From positions 5,270,001 through 5,334,000 of the forward strand of contig JASJZC010000005.1 in assembly GCA_037178855.1 (NCBI GenBank): a stretch of DNA of 64,000 bases. The letters are read 5' to 3'. Positions 47,093 to 57,712 of the stretch are shown one piece after another (positions within the stretch are counted from its first letter, which is position 1; each line of letters opens with the position of its first letter). Source of the DNA: Oscheius sp. JU75. Lineage: Eukaryota; Nematoda; Chromadorea; Rhabditida; Rhabditidae. The translations under genes were made by a program, and so were the position numbers. Below the pieces are notes generated by a model. The model saw nothing but the letters and a program-made list of their open reading frames with translations, was not told the DNA's origin and searched no databases.

Positions 47093-48496
47093 ATGCTCAT
47101 CTACCTTCTCTTCTCGCTCCCTTTTCTCTTTGCTCAACAGTGTACCAAGGAAACTTGTTCGGGTCGAGGAACATGTTTGGGGTCTTCGACTTGGCCTATT
47201 TGTTTTTGTGAATTCGGATATTTTGGCTCCCGCTGCGAGCAATGTAACCTGTTGGGCTGACTAGTAATACCATCAGTACAGCCTTCGGCGTCGCCACTCT
47301 GCCGTCTCTTCTTGTCGGCCAGAAATGCTCTACCAATGGAGACTGCAATAACAACGGATTGTGTGTCTTCGGTCAATGCTCCTGTTTCCTGGGATTTACT
47401 GGAGAAACTTGTAGCACCAAAGGAGTCAGAAACGGTGCGTTGAACCTGTAACTCAACTCCAAGCAATGTTCAGATAGCAGCCCAACTTTGACTGGTCTCG
47501 GATCTACTGGTCAGTGTGATGCGACAGATTGCTCAAATAATGGAGTCTGTATCGGTTTGAAAACTGCTCCATTCTGTATTTGTAATCTTGGAAAAGTTGG
47601 TCTCAGATGCGAAAATGACTTTATCGCAGGTAAGCAATCGCACATCCATTCATCATGAGCATTCAGGGAACACGGACCCATCCGCTCCGTTGACCACTTG
47701 TTCTGCTTCGGGTTAGTGACCTTACCCGGAAATACATCTATACCCTTCAGATTGCAATAATAAAGGCATTTGCTTGGGCAGCAAGCAGTCCTTCGTCTGT
47801 GCATGCCAACTTGGATACACTGGTTCTCGCTGTGAAACGAGTATGTCTACATTCCTTTCAATAGAAACTTATTTTCAGCGCCTTATCCACTTTGTTCAAG
47901 CTCTGACTGTAATTCGAATGGTTTGTGCTTGGGTACTAAAGATAAGTTCACCTGTGCCTGTTACCTTGGATACTCCGGAGAACGCTGCGAGAAAAGTGTG
48001 TTTACATGTAGATCAAACCTTAGCAAAGTTTTCAGTCAGTGGCACTATGTGCGAGATGTCCGATTGCAATTCTAACGGAATCTGTATAGGCACAAAGACT
48101 CAGCTCAGGTAGAGATTTCCTTTACCAAACAGTTACGTATTCAGTTGTGTATGCGGTCTCGGCTACATGGGTCAACGATGCGAGCAACGGATTGGTGTTT
48201 TGCCTGGTTTTGAGGGAGCAGTATGCGAGACCAAAGATTGTTCTGGAAACGGTCTTTGTTTCGGGTCCAAACTCGCTCCGTTGTGTACATGTGCCCCAGG
48301 ATTTATCGGTCTTCGTTGTGAAATTGGCAACTTTCTACTTCATTCAGTCTAAAACAAAACTTCAGAGCCGCTATGCAATTCGCTTATCGGTTGTTCGGGA
48401 CAAGGAATCTGCATGGGTACTATCAAGTCTTACTCTTGTCTGTGCAATCTTGGAAGAAAGGGCACATTCTGCGAGCTCCCGGATCTTCTTGGCTAG
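47093..48496 (+). CDS. Secreted protein with eight EGF-like repeats
   Basis: Signal peptide (MLIYLLFSLPFLFA), then eight EGF-like repeats of the short nematode type, C...C...GxC(L/I/V)...C.C..G..G..CE. Examples: CTKETCSGRGTCLG, CSTNGDCNNNGLC, CSASDCNNKGICLG, CETKDCSGNGLC and CNSLIGCSGQGIC. Each is roughly one exon, and phases agree except the second intron, which needs a cryptic acceptor (39 nt). No membrane helix follows, so it ends as a secreted protein. Known: such repeats mediate extracellular protein interaction. The product's partner is unknown. Confidence 0.78.
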
Positions 48497-48608
48497 ACCC
48501 CTTTTAGCGTTATTTAAGCTTCTATCTGTACATATCCGGTGTATAATAAAACTAGACGTTTTTCATTTCAAAGATCTATTGTCATTATAGTCTGAGGTTT
48601 TCTGTAGC

Positions 48609-49252
48609 TTAGATGTCGCTCTTCTTGTTTTTGTCCTGTCCAATCTTTTTGTCAAACTTCGAAAAGTAGTAGTTGCAGAGGACCAATAGATGAATGGTCA
48701 TGACAATAATGAGGATGCTAGCCAGTTGTTGGATAATCTTCGAATACTGCTCCTGCTCGATATTGTCTTGAATCTTCACAACAATAAGGATACAGGCACC
48801 GGCACTGGTCAGAGTGGCAGCGGCAGTCGAGAGAATGATCCACAGCTTGGAACCGACGAGGATGATCTCAAGAGTGATGAAGAGAGAGGCCAGCGCGACG
48901 ACGACAAAGCCAATCAGAAATAACAGGTCATTTCCGGCCACATTGTGCACCTAAACATGGATTCATTAAGAGGGGTAAGCGTAAAGACGAACCTCGTAAG
49001 CCGTGTAGCCGAGGAATCCGAGCTGAAGAATGAACGAAATGATGACGGGGATGGTGTATCCGGGCTCTCGACTCCATTTCTTCTCCTCCTTCTTCTTCGT
49101 TTCTTTCTTTAAAGACTCTCTTCTCGAACTCTTCTTCTGATTCCTGTTCGATCTGTCAGCAGCTGTTGACAGAGTTCCGCGACCAGAATCTTCATTTGGA
49201 GCTGAAATAGGTCAGTTGCTGGGGAAAGGACAAACGTACTGTTAGAATGCAT
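48609..49252 (-). CDS. Four-helix membrane protein, Lys-rich N-terminus
   Basis: Start 49252 (MHSNTPNEDSGRGTLSTAAD). A basic/acidic N-terminus (SSRRESLKKETKKKEEKKW) precedes four membrane helices: VIISFILQLGFLGYTAY, LLFLIGFVVVALASLF, LWIILSTAAATLTSAGACIL and ASILIIVMTIHLLVLCNYYF. A short tail ends KKSDI. About 185 aa. The layout (N-terminal K-rich cytosol, four TM) resembles tetraspan or MARVEL-type proteins, but characteristic loops are absent. Stop 48609-48611. Opposite in direction to the neighbouring EGF gene; the 3' ends converge. Confidence 0.65.
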
Positions 49253-50151
49253 TTTGAAGGAAATACTTTCCAGACAAAAGCGGGAACATTACAATTGCAG
49301 AGTTTCTCCATGAAAACTTTTATTACAGTAGAAGCTTGTAAAAATTGGACATCAGGCGTTGCTATCGTGACGACAATTGACACAGCAGTCGAAGTCGTTG
49401 GTCTTCATCGTCTGGCAAGTTTTGTTCTGAGAGCCGAACTCAGCAAGAGTAGAATAGTGACAGTTGATCACGCGTAGAAAATAGAAATAGTGAGAATGAA
49501 AGTCATTGTTTGTTTTTCCTAGAACTTTTTTATCAGCACTCAGTTTTCTGCGATTGGAACCTTGAGACCCATGAATAGATCGTAAATGACCTTGAGACCC
49601 TTGACAGTGAGAAAAGCGCAAAAACCTGGTTAGAGATTTTTGATGAGAAGAGTTCCCTACCGTTTCTTGGGAACCTTCAAGCCTAAAAGGGTCCTTTTTT
49701 TCTTGAACAAGCAGTAAAGAGCAGGTATGGATTCGACGTGAGCATCGACACTGGAATCCATACCTGCTCGACTTCTTGTAACTGAAAAGAAGTAGATCAC
49801 ATTGTGCCTGCCAGTTCAGTGAAACTTAGGAAATACATTTATTGTTTCGAGAGACCTGAAATCTAGTATTAAAAGCCTATCTTGAGCCCTCATGAGAAAC
49901 ATACATATTGGGACATCATTCCTCAACTTCTGTTTTTTTTTTTAAATTGCTGTGATCTGCCTCCATGGTCAAATATTTTGTTTCCTCAGTCCAGAGCATT
50001 TAGTTTCAGCTACGCAACTTCAAGACCTTGCTTCTCTCCACAGTTTATTTCGGAAACAAACATACACTTTATTGCACGTGAGATTATTATTAAATACAAG
50101 TTTTCTGATTGAGAAGTATCCCGTTCTCAAGGGGGATGTTTTGAGCAGAGT
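49253..50151. other. Intergenic with hairpin
   Basis: No exon seen apart from 5' sequence of the four-helix gene. A near-perfect hairpin lies at 49719-49769 (separate entry). Poly-T at about 49929. Confidence 0.5.
49719..49769 (+). ncRNA. Candidate small-RNA hairpin
   Basis: A perfect 16-bp stem, GAGCAGGTATGGATTC paired with GAATCCATACCTGCTC, closes a 19-nt loop that can pair a further GTG/CAC. Such a stem with a short loop resembles a microRNA precursor arm pair (~22-nt duplex possible with flanking pairs). The outer stem beyond AAAG/CTT is poor. An alternative is an inverted-repeat transposon scar. Confidence 0.35.
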
Positions 50152-52934
50152 TTAAAAATAAGAATGTGGGAGAAAGAGATCCATCGCTGATGTGACCATC
50201 GACACTCCAGTCGGCAGCTCTTTTCCATAGCTAAACACATCCATTGCTGTGATCTGCCTCAAAAAGTTGGAGACGCTTCTGTAGGTTGTGAAGAAGCTCT
50301 GTTGGAGTAGTCGAACTCCCAGATTAGAATGGCAAGATGCCAGAACATCATTGACAAAGATCTCTCCTGTGAAGGTTAAAGGAGCGTAGATTCCTTTCCG
50401 TTTCACCTGAAAACCCATTTTGTTCACTCGAATCGAAAGATTCTCGACCTTTTCAATGGATCTGATAGGACTGTACAGAATTCCTCCTCGTCCATTGAGA
50501 ACTGAGAGGCAGTCTCCAACTTTGACTTCTTTTGCGTGGATTAGACGAGATTCAGATAGAGGACGACAGTCAGAGGTGTAGATCAAGTGAAGGTCAGTCA
50601 ACTCCATTGTTTGATTGTGAGCCTGGATGAAATGAGTTTAGCAAGAACATTGATTGAATCTTACAGTAGATATTTGTAGGAACTCGGCATCTTGTTCAGG
50701 GAGGTTGTGAAGGAACATGACTACGGGAGAGAACGTGACAGACGCCTCTTCGTAGCTCATGACCATGTCTCCGACTCTCAGATCCTTCATCTTTTTGACT
50801 CCCGAGGTGGTTTGCACCTGAAAAGTTTGTATGTTTTTTTGTTTCAATGCTCACCTCATCCTCTCCACTAAAACATCTCATCTGGGAGAACAAGTTGTTC
50901 ATTCCTCCGCAGCAGGAAGTACATCCTCCTCCACAAGTCGTAGCGGTTTGATAGTTCGATGGCTGATACGTTTGTTGGTATCCTTGTTGCTGGTAACCTT
51001 GCTGCTGGTATCCTTGTTGATAGGTAGGAGCAGCTCCTCCAGTAGGAGCGACAGCGTAGGTCTGTTCATTAACTTGCTGTCCGGACACCTGGATATCAGG
51101 AACTGGAGGAACCATTGGACCGTAGGTCACTCCAATGGTCATAGGCTGTTGTACGGCCACATTTGCTTGCTGATACTCTTGCATCTGGACTGGCTGCATC
51201 ACTTGTTGCGTCTGTTGTTGGGCTGGCCCCTGCATGTAAGACTCCATTGATACCATCTGTGTTCCAGAAGTGGGTCCAACTTCGGACTTGGCATAGGCGG
51301 TGTCGCTAGTTTGAGAAGGATAAGCTGGCATCTGGACATTCGATTTGGGAGACTCGGGAGGCTGTTGGACTACGAGCACCATGTTGGGATGATTAGATCC
51401 AGTAGCTTCTACTTGAATCTCCTTAGGAGGCTAAACAAGTTTCATTGTTGAACTCAATCCAAAGTGAATACCTCATAAGGATCAGCCTCTTCGTTCTCCG
51501 CTCCATAAGCTCTGTGCTTGGGAGAGTTATAAGCTATGGGCCAAAGGACGTTCTGGGCAGTTCTGACTCGAGAGCGAGGGGCGTTTCCTCTGCTAAAGAC
51601 AGAAAATTTACTTTTTGGAGAAGGAACATACATTTCGAAGCGTCTTCTGGGTTGGTAGTACTCCTCCTCGTAGTCGTAGTAGTAGTCATCGATGAGATTT
51701 CTTCTACGGAACCCGAATGGACGGAAAGGCGAGCGATAAAGTGGCCGACGGGGAGCGAGTCTAAAGAACAAATTCCTCACTAGCCGGATGATGACCGAAA
51801 CGAACCCGCGATACGATTTATGGTCGGCACGATAGCCAGTTCGCCTGCCGGCGGGAACGCGCAGGTCTTGATCATAGTCATCTGAAAGCGAGAATTAGAT
51901 CTTTGTCCCGAGACCGAAACTAACCGGCTTCGTCCAATTGACAGGGCATTCTGACGATGGTCACCTCGAACTTGACCCTAAAACTCTATGTTACTGCTGT
52001 TGCTCTAGTCACTCACACTCCGCGTTGGACTCTTCTCTTGACTTCCTTGATAAGGTCGAAGCCTCCAACCCCCTCGTTTCTGACATAAGGTCCACCGGTG
52101 AACCTGAAAGAGTCTTTCACAGATTCTTTGAATACTCACTCCTCATCAGTCTGAAGAACGACAGTCTTGACGGGTTTTGCATTGACCAGGCCAGTATACG
52201 AGCAACATTTAGCCTTGAATCTGAAAGAAACTGATTATGGTGACGTTTGTCTCGTTGTAGGTAATCTCGAAATCGGATCTGGGGAAAGTGACGATGTCAC
52301 AGTCGGCGCTCTTACTTTCGACAAATAAGATACATATGATAGCGTATTTTGTTCTCGTCCAAGATTAATCTTCGGGTTAGAAAATGTGTCAATATATTCT
52401 TGAATACCATTGCCACAGTTAGATAGTGATAAACAAAGCAGACTAGACTGGTCTGCCAATGAAATCTAATGATATTGATGCAGTTCATTAACTTGCTCTT
52501 AATGGCTTTCTCATGAGATAGCTAATTGAAACAGAGCTTACGTGAGTCTTCCCTCGTTGTTGACCTCCATGAATCCAGCTACCCATTGGTCAGCCGCGTG
52601 ACAAGTATCGTCTCTGTAGCCGTTGCATGTCTATCAGTAAGTGTTAATACGGAAGCAAGCTAGCACATACCACGTTATGAGCCCTTCTATGGACATGAGA
52701 GTGATGCCTATCTGAAGGAATGTATTCGTCGCCGAGACAAGTCGGAGAGGCGCAGTGGATCTCTGAATACACCTTGTTAAAAACGAAAGTAGTCATAAAG
52801 GTACCTGGTCGACTGTGTTCGTTGACTGTGATTTTGTAGGGAACAGAATGCTCATCACAACTGCCCAAAAACTGGTATTCCTCTAGCGAATACACAGTTG
52901 TTGCCACCAGGACAACAGCGTAAAAAAGGAACAT
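50152..52934 (-). CDS. Warthog-type hedgehog-related protein
   Basis: Start 52934 (MFLFYAVVLVATTVYSLEEY) is a signal peptide. The N-terminal cysteine-rich domain contains CASPTCLGDEYIPSDRHHSH, CNGYRDDTCHAADQW and a CDIVTFPRSDFEITY segment, a wart-like module of paired Cys. A long linker follows: an Arg/Tyr-rich piece (YYYDYEEEYYQPRRRF), then Pro/Gln-rich repeats (QQGYQQQGYQQQGYQ). The Hint/Hog-type C-terminus starts at CFSGEDEV with the usual Cys nucleophile, and has LRVGDMVMSY and the ...ELTDLHLIY...H region. It ends at 50152 with SYF. Known: such proteins self-process with cholesterol-type chemistry in hedgehogs; nematode warthogs act in cuticle and moulting. Cysteine spacing of the wart module was not checked residue by residue. 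Confidence 0.8.
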
Positions 52935-54895
52935 GGAGCTGATGACCGACTCCGCTGGACTGAAAAGCCGGATGAATGAGCGATAAGGACACGGCTAGCC
53001 GAAAAGGGGCAGTTCAAGTCTGCTGGAAGCACTCCCGACTTGAATTTATATCAGCCCGGCTTGAGTTTTTCTGGCAACCCCCAAAGAGAAGGGAAGAAGG
53101 CGGGATTTGGGCGAGAATAAAAATTAAAGAATGCTTTCCATTCAAATGCAGCAGGTCTCTAATAAGACTGGATTTGATGCATTTTGAAGTTGTCCAGATC
53201 TATGAAAGGAATCACTTTACAAGTTTCTGAAGTCAGAATCTTTGAGATACTGAATGAACTGGGAACTTTTTTGGAAACCTGATATCGAAATTGTCCCCCT
53301 TGAAGAAGGCGAAATGGATCGCTTATCAGTATTGAGGCAACACTAGGTAACTCTCAATACTCTCCGAATCTTTCAGGAACTACATATCCTGAGGTTGTAA
53401 GAAGAGCGAATGTTTCATTGACAGTAAACACAGAAAGTAATTTATAGAAACTAGTTATAGTCCCGTGTTTAAAAAGTGTTAATAGAGAAGCCCTGGGGGC
53501 GTAGCAGTTAGACTGGAAACTAATTACAACTTGTTTTCGGCGCACGGGATCTACAAGTTACATCCAGGTCATCGACGGGAGAGAGGAGAAACAAAGATGT
53601 GCCATCAATCAAACAAATTCCACATTCGATCGAAGATCTGCCAATTTGCAACATCCGTTTGAATTGTCCTTTGCGTTTCATCGGATCGCATAAGCCTCGT
53701 TGCGTTGAAAGATAATTGGATATTGAATGAGTGTGGCCGCAGGCAATCCGCTTGTTCTACAGAGGCCGGTCAAAGAATCTCTTTCTCTGGACAGTAAAGA
53801 TAATTGATAACCTAGAGAGAGTTTCAATTTTCTATAACCTAAGGATTTGTGGCATACGATTTAAAGCAACAGGATTTGGGTTCATTCCGACCACTTCCCG
53901 AAAAATGTTGCACACTTTTCGTTTTGACCAAATTTCGTGGCAGATAGTCTGGATCTCTGTTTGAAGAAGAGATAACATCAGGTGTTCCATACTGGATAGA
54001 TGCGGTCGACGGGAATCGCATTCTTCAACCCCCGAACACTGCACTCCGATAGTCTCAATGGTCGTCCTGGAAGAATCCAGTATGATCTCGAATCACCTGA
54101 TAGGTCGGGATATATCGTAAAATTGGCAGCTAATCTCCTATGGAAAACCGCCTCAGCTAGTTGACCCCCGACCTGGTCAACTTGCTAGCTTATCTCCTTG
54201 ATCAGGTTCTCACACCTGCTGCGGGCATATGATCGGATCTTTCACTTTTTCTCCCGGATATCATTCTTGCAGTCAGTTAAAGTTAGCCGAGAAAGAGACA
54301 AAGACAAGACACATCTTCTCTCGCACTAATGGGATCAAAGAATGTGCTGTGAGTCAAAGAACAGGATCCTAACTGACTCATTGAATGATCTCGAACTACT
54401 TTGATTATTTGGGTCTATTCCTTAAGTCCTCGAGTTTTCCCGTCTCTTCCGTACCCGAACTCTCGTGGTTTTCAACAGATGCTAGGCCCGCCTTTATTTT
54501 TGATTTCTGCCTTCTCGCGCTGAGAAAACGGGATGTTCGCGTGGTAGCAAAAAGCAAGAGAAAGACAGTGAAAGGTTTCTTCGAGATGAATGGGGACCAG
54601 CCCTTTTATGCAATGGGGTGCAGAGTGAGGTGCAGCCTGTTGCAGAGAGCTTTCTGACAGTGGAATCACGCCGCATCATAATTTGATCCTTCTGCTATGC
54701 ATATGTCAATAAACACGTAATGTTACTAAGGGTTAGCCTCATTTTCTAGAACACAAATAGTCTGCGTAGTCGTGTGAAAAAAAACGGATTTGTTCGAGGC
54801 TAATTAGCCTGCCAGGTGATTAATCTACTTCTCGTGCTGCCCCGGCCCTTTGAGAGACCTTCCATCTCGTCTCTGCTCCAGCTCCGCATCGAAAA
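52935..54895. other. Long intergenic region
   Basis: Almost 2 kb with no convincing exon. One AATAAA at ~54707 could belong to an unseen small gene ending near 54660, but no frame there resembles a gene. Confidence 0.5.
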
Positions 54896-56074
54896 ATGAA
54901 CGACTCTGTACATCACATGGTAACGTCTTTCATATCAGTGGAAAGTGGAGTTCAGATCGATTTTCATAACTATGCTGTTGGAGCAAGAGTAGCTGGAAGT
55001 CTCACTACAATTGTTGGAGTTGTCACAAATGGACTGGTTGTCTTTTTGGCGGAAAAGAAGAACGACAACATGAACTACGTGACTCTAATGAAAATATACT
55101 CGTTCATCAATGTAGCTCGTCTTCTGACTGGATTCACAGGAATGATGAGGTAACCTTTCCTTCATGACTCTCTCAATCAGTCAGAATCCAAAACTGCGGC
55201 GGTTTTTCCATTTTTTTCGTCTACGGTTTGGCTATGTATCTTCCCCAATACGTGGCATTTATCATCGACATCATCGGATTCGTTCTGATCACAGTCTCGA
55301 TACTGCTCGTCCCTGTCTGCATGGGTTTTCGCTGCTCGATTCTCTGCGATTACAAAGTTTTGCCGATCCATGTATGCTCGGCTGTGATTGCGTGCACATT
55401 ATTGTCTGTGCCTCTAGGGGTAGGCTCTGATTTTCTTGAAAAAAAAATACTTATATAAAAGTTGATAGAACATATTTTAGGCTATCCAATTCGAGGGATA
55501 CATGGAAGGAGAGCCAGCCAGACTACTCTTGGGAGATTCGTATCTGCTTCTAGAGGAGACAGACTCGACTCCGTTCTACGTAGTCGTTGTCAAACACACC
55601 TGGCAGGTATGGAACAAGTATTCAATCAGACAAAGTGTACTTCAGAAATGGATAACACTAGTTGGACTGGCTTTGCCCCTGCCAGCCCTTCCAATCACGT
55701 TCGTCCTTCGATGGATCATGCTTCGACATCTACGTCTGTACAAGAAGGGACTGACTCCAGCCACAAAAGATCTCCATCGAAGTTTCATCAAACTTCTAAC
55801 CTTGGACAGCAGCTTGCCTCTGATTGGGAGTATCGTTTTTGTCATTCAACAGAGCATCGTTTATCGTGTCTTCACTGACCTCGACACTCTCATGATACAC
55901 AGCTACTACAATTTCCCTGTTTTCGCCATGATCCCAGTAATCCAGGGCTGTGCCACATTATACTATGTGTCTTACTTGAGGGAGAGGGTCAAAGGATTCT
56001 TCGTGAGGAGACAACGTGCCGAGCACGATAACCACTCAGTTTCTGCTGTCAGTATCGATCACAATAAACGATAG
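54896..56074 (+). CDS. Seven-TM serpentine chemoreceptor-like protein
   Basis: Start 54896 (MNDSVHHMVTSFISVESGVQ). About seven helices: VAGSLTTIVGVVTNGLVVFL, VTLMKIYSFINVARLLTGF, FSIFFVYGLAMYLPQYVAFI, a middle pair, ITLVGLALPLPALPITFVLR, SLPLIGSIVFVIQQSIVY and FAMIPVIQGCATLYYVSYLR. It finishes in a basic tail (KGFFVRRQRAEHDNHS). The layout matches nematode Str/Sri/Srh/Srd-type GPCRs, although exact family markers are not conserved enough to choose. Four or five exons. The stop lies at 56074. Known: mostly chemosensory. Confidence 0.72.
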
Positions 56075-56244
56075 ACTTCCGCTTAAACCTATCTCATTTT
56101 TTTGGCACATGAGGACAGTTCAGACACTTCTACATAGTTATGTAGTGAGCACATCTCTTTGCACAACATCAAAAGGTTTATAACTAGAAAACACAAAATG
56201 CAATGGTTTCCACATAAATCTGACGGTATGGTGCCTGGCATCTT

Positions 56245-56463
56245 TCATCTGTTGAACGTAGATGCATGACGTGACCGTTTTCTGTTGACTGGAGCCGGAG
56301 CGAGCAAGGCCGGGCAGTAGTATCTGCTGTTCAGAGCTTGGCAAATCAAGAATATGATGAAGAGGAGGATCATGGTCAGAGTAGCCAGTAGAAATCCATA
56401 AAAGTTGGGAGAATCGCGGTAGATTGCGAGAAACGAGGCCTTGGTGAAGGTGACTCTAGTCAT
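56245..56463 (-). CDS. Small single-pass membrane protein
   Basis: An intronless frame of 72 aa. MTRVTFTKASFLAIYRDSPN precedes one helix (FYGFLLATLTMILLFIIFLI) and an extended tail with CQALNSRYYCPALLAP and basic NRKRSRHA. No known domain, but the clean start, single TM and good codon use favour a real gene. It converges on the chemoreceptor gene, whose stop is ~170 nt away. Confidence 0.5.
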   Translation of the reverse strand: MTRVTFTKASFLAIYRDSPNFYGFLLATLTMILLFIIFLICQALNSRYYCPALLAPAPVNRKRSRHASTFNR

Positions 56464-56593
56464 TAGAACAACTAAGACTCGATACTACAATTCCACTCAT
56501 AGCATAATGATAAGAATTTTATTCGCTTTTCGCAATTGATTGCAACAAAAGTTTTCTCTGAAAAAAGAGAAGAACTTCTACTGACTTCTGAAG

Positions 56594-56914
56594 ATGTCTG
56601 TTGCCTCTACTGCTCCCACCGAAGAGTCCATCCAAATCTTCTACTCACAGTTGGACTTCGCGACTCAAAAGAGTTTGCACGCGTTCTTCCGATCGACTGT
56701 CAAGAAACACGAAGGACTTGAAGTGGTGCAGCGCTACCAGGAACTGGCGCGTCTGCTGAAGAAACACTGCGAAAAGTACATCTCCCCCGGCTGGTCGTGT
56801 GTTGTCGGATCGGACTTCTCGACGAGTGCCAGCTTCTACAGTCTCGTCCACCATTTCGCCGTTGGACCGGACATTGTGCTTCTTTGGCGAACCGTCGAGC
56901 AAGCTACCGAATGA
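56594..56914 (+). CDS. LC8-like dynein light chain protein
   Basis: An intronless frame of 106 aa. An ~18-aa N-terminal extension (MSVASTAPTEESIQIFYS) precedes helix 1 (QKSLHAFFRSTVKKHE), helix 2 (RYQELARLLKKHCEKYI) and the strands PGWSCVVGSDFSTSASFYS and HHFAVGPDIVLLWRT. This follows the LC8 layout (TWHCIVG...F......H....F..GQVAILLF). Known: LC8 dimers bind dynein intermediate chain and many partners. Divergent here: most groove residues differ, so dynein function is not assured. No signal peptide is present, unlike the relative at 23136. Confidence 0.75.
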   Translation: MSVASTAPTEESIQIFYSQLDFATQKSLHAFFRSTVKKHEGLEVVQRYQELARLLKKHCEKYISPGWSCVVGSDFSTSASFYSLVHHFAVGPDIVLLWRTVEQATE

Positions 56915-57643
56915 TCTGTCATAAACATTAACTACGCTCCCTTTCTCCTAAATTTATGCGCTTCATTGAAATTCCATAATTGGGTCGTCGTCGTTTCTTC
57001 CAGTCTCCCCGCCATTTTTCAGAGCAAGACGAGAGGATCACCTCCCATTTTGACAAATCTATTCCCATTGTGATTGCATGCATGACACGCTTCTATCCAT
57101 TTGTATCCGCGCCTGCTCTCCACTCTCTCCGTGTGGCCGTTTATAATGAGAATCGGCCTGTGTGAACAGCCGACAGTTATCGACCGTTCAGCCATATTGG
57201 ACGACTTCGACGGTTGGCAGAAGGGCGCAAAATGCTTCGACATTCGTCTTCCTCCACCGAAGAGTCTATACTGACCGAGCAGGTTCGTTTGAAGCATTCT
57301 ACCGAACAAGCTTTAGTAGCTTCAGGTGAAAACCTTCTGGTATGCTTTTAGGTACACTAGAGTTCCGGATAACGACAGTTCTTGGCCGCCTGGAAGTTCT
57401 CTAATCAGCAGAATGGTCATGTGTTCTTAGTCAGTTATGAAACCGTTACGAGACTTTTGATAGTAAACATTGCCCCCGTAATCAGCTGAAAAAACTTTGA
57501 TTGAGAACTAACTAAAACCCAGTAATTTGGCTACCATTATTCGTACCCTTTAGCCTCAAGAAGAGGAACGATACCGGGATCCCACACAGGCTTATACATA
57601 AATTGAAGTGTTCACTCTATTCTTGATCAGTTCTCCCGATAAA
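56915..57643. other. Intergenic, with a doubtful small ORF
   Basis: A 42-codon frame at 57146-57274 (MRIGLCEQPTVIDRSAILDD and on to KSLY) has coding-like composition, but there are no partners or signal. It is not counted as a gene. No other exon was seen. Confidence 0.35.
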
Positions 57644-57712
57644 ATGATCTCTCAGAGAGGGTTAGTCTCTTACTGGGTTGAAAGAGCGTTTCAGGTGCAC
57701 AAGTTGTTTAAA

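Noticed and set aside
53486-53560. tRNA-like stretch with an A-box-like TAGCAGTTAGACTGG
   Set aside because: No GTTCRA-type B box or closing acceptor stem; the pairing fails.
54385-54657. 90-aa open frame followed by an AATAAA
   Set aside because: No start context, no domain and no splice partner; composition is not coding-like.
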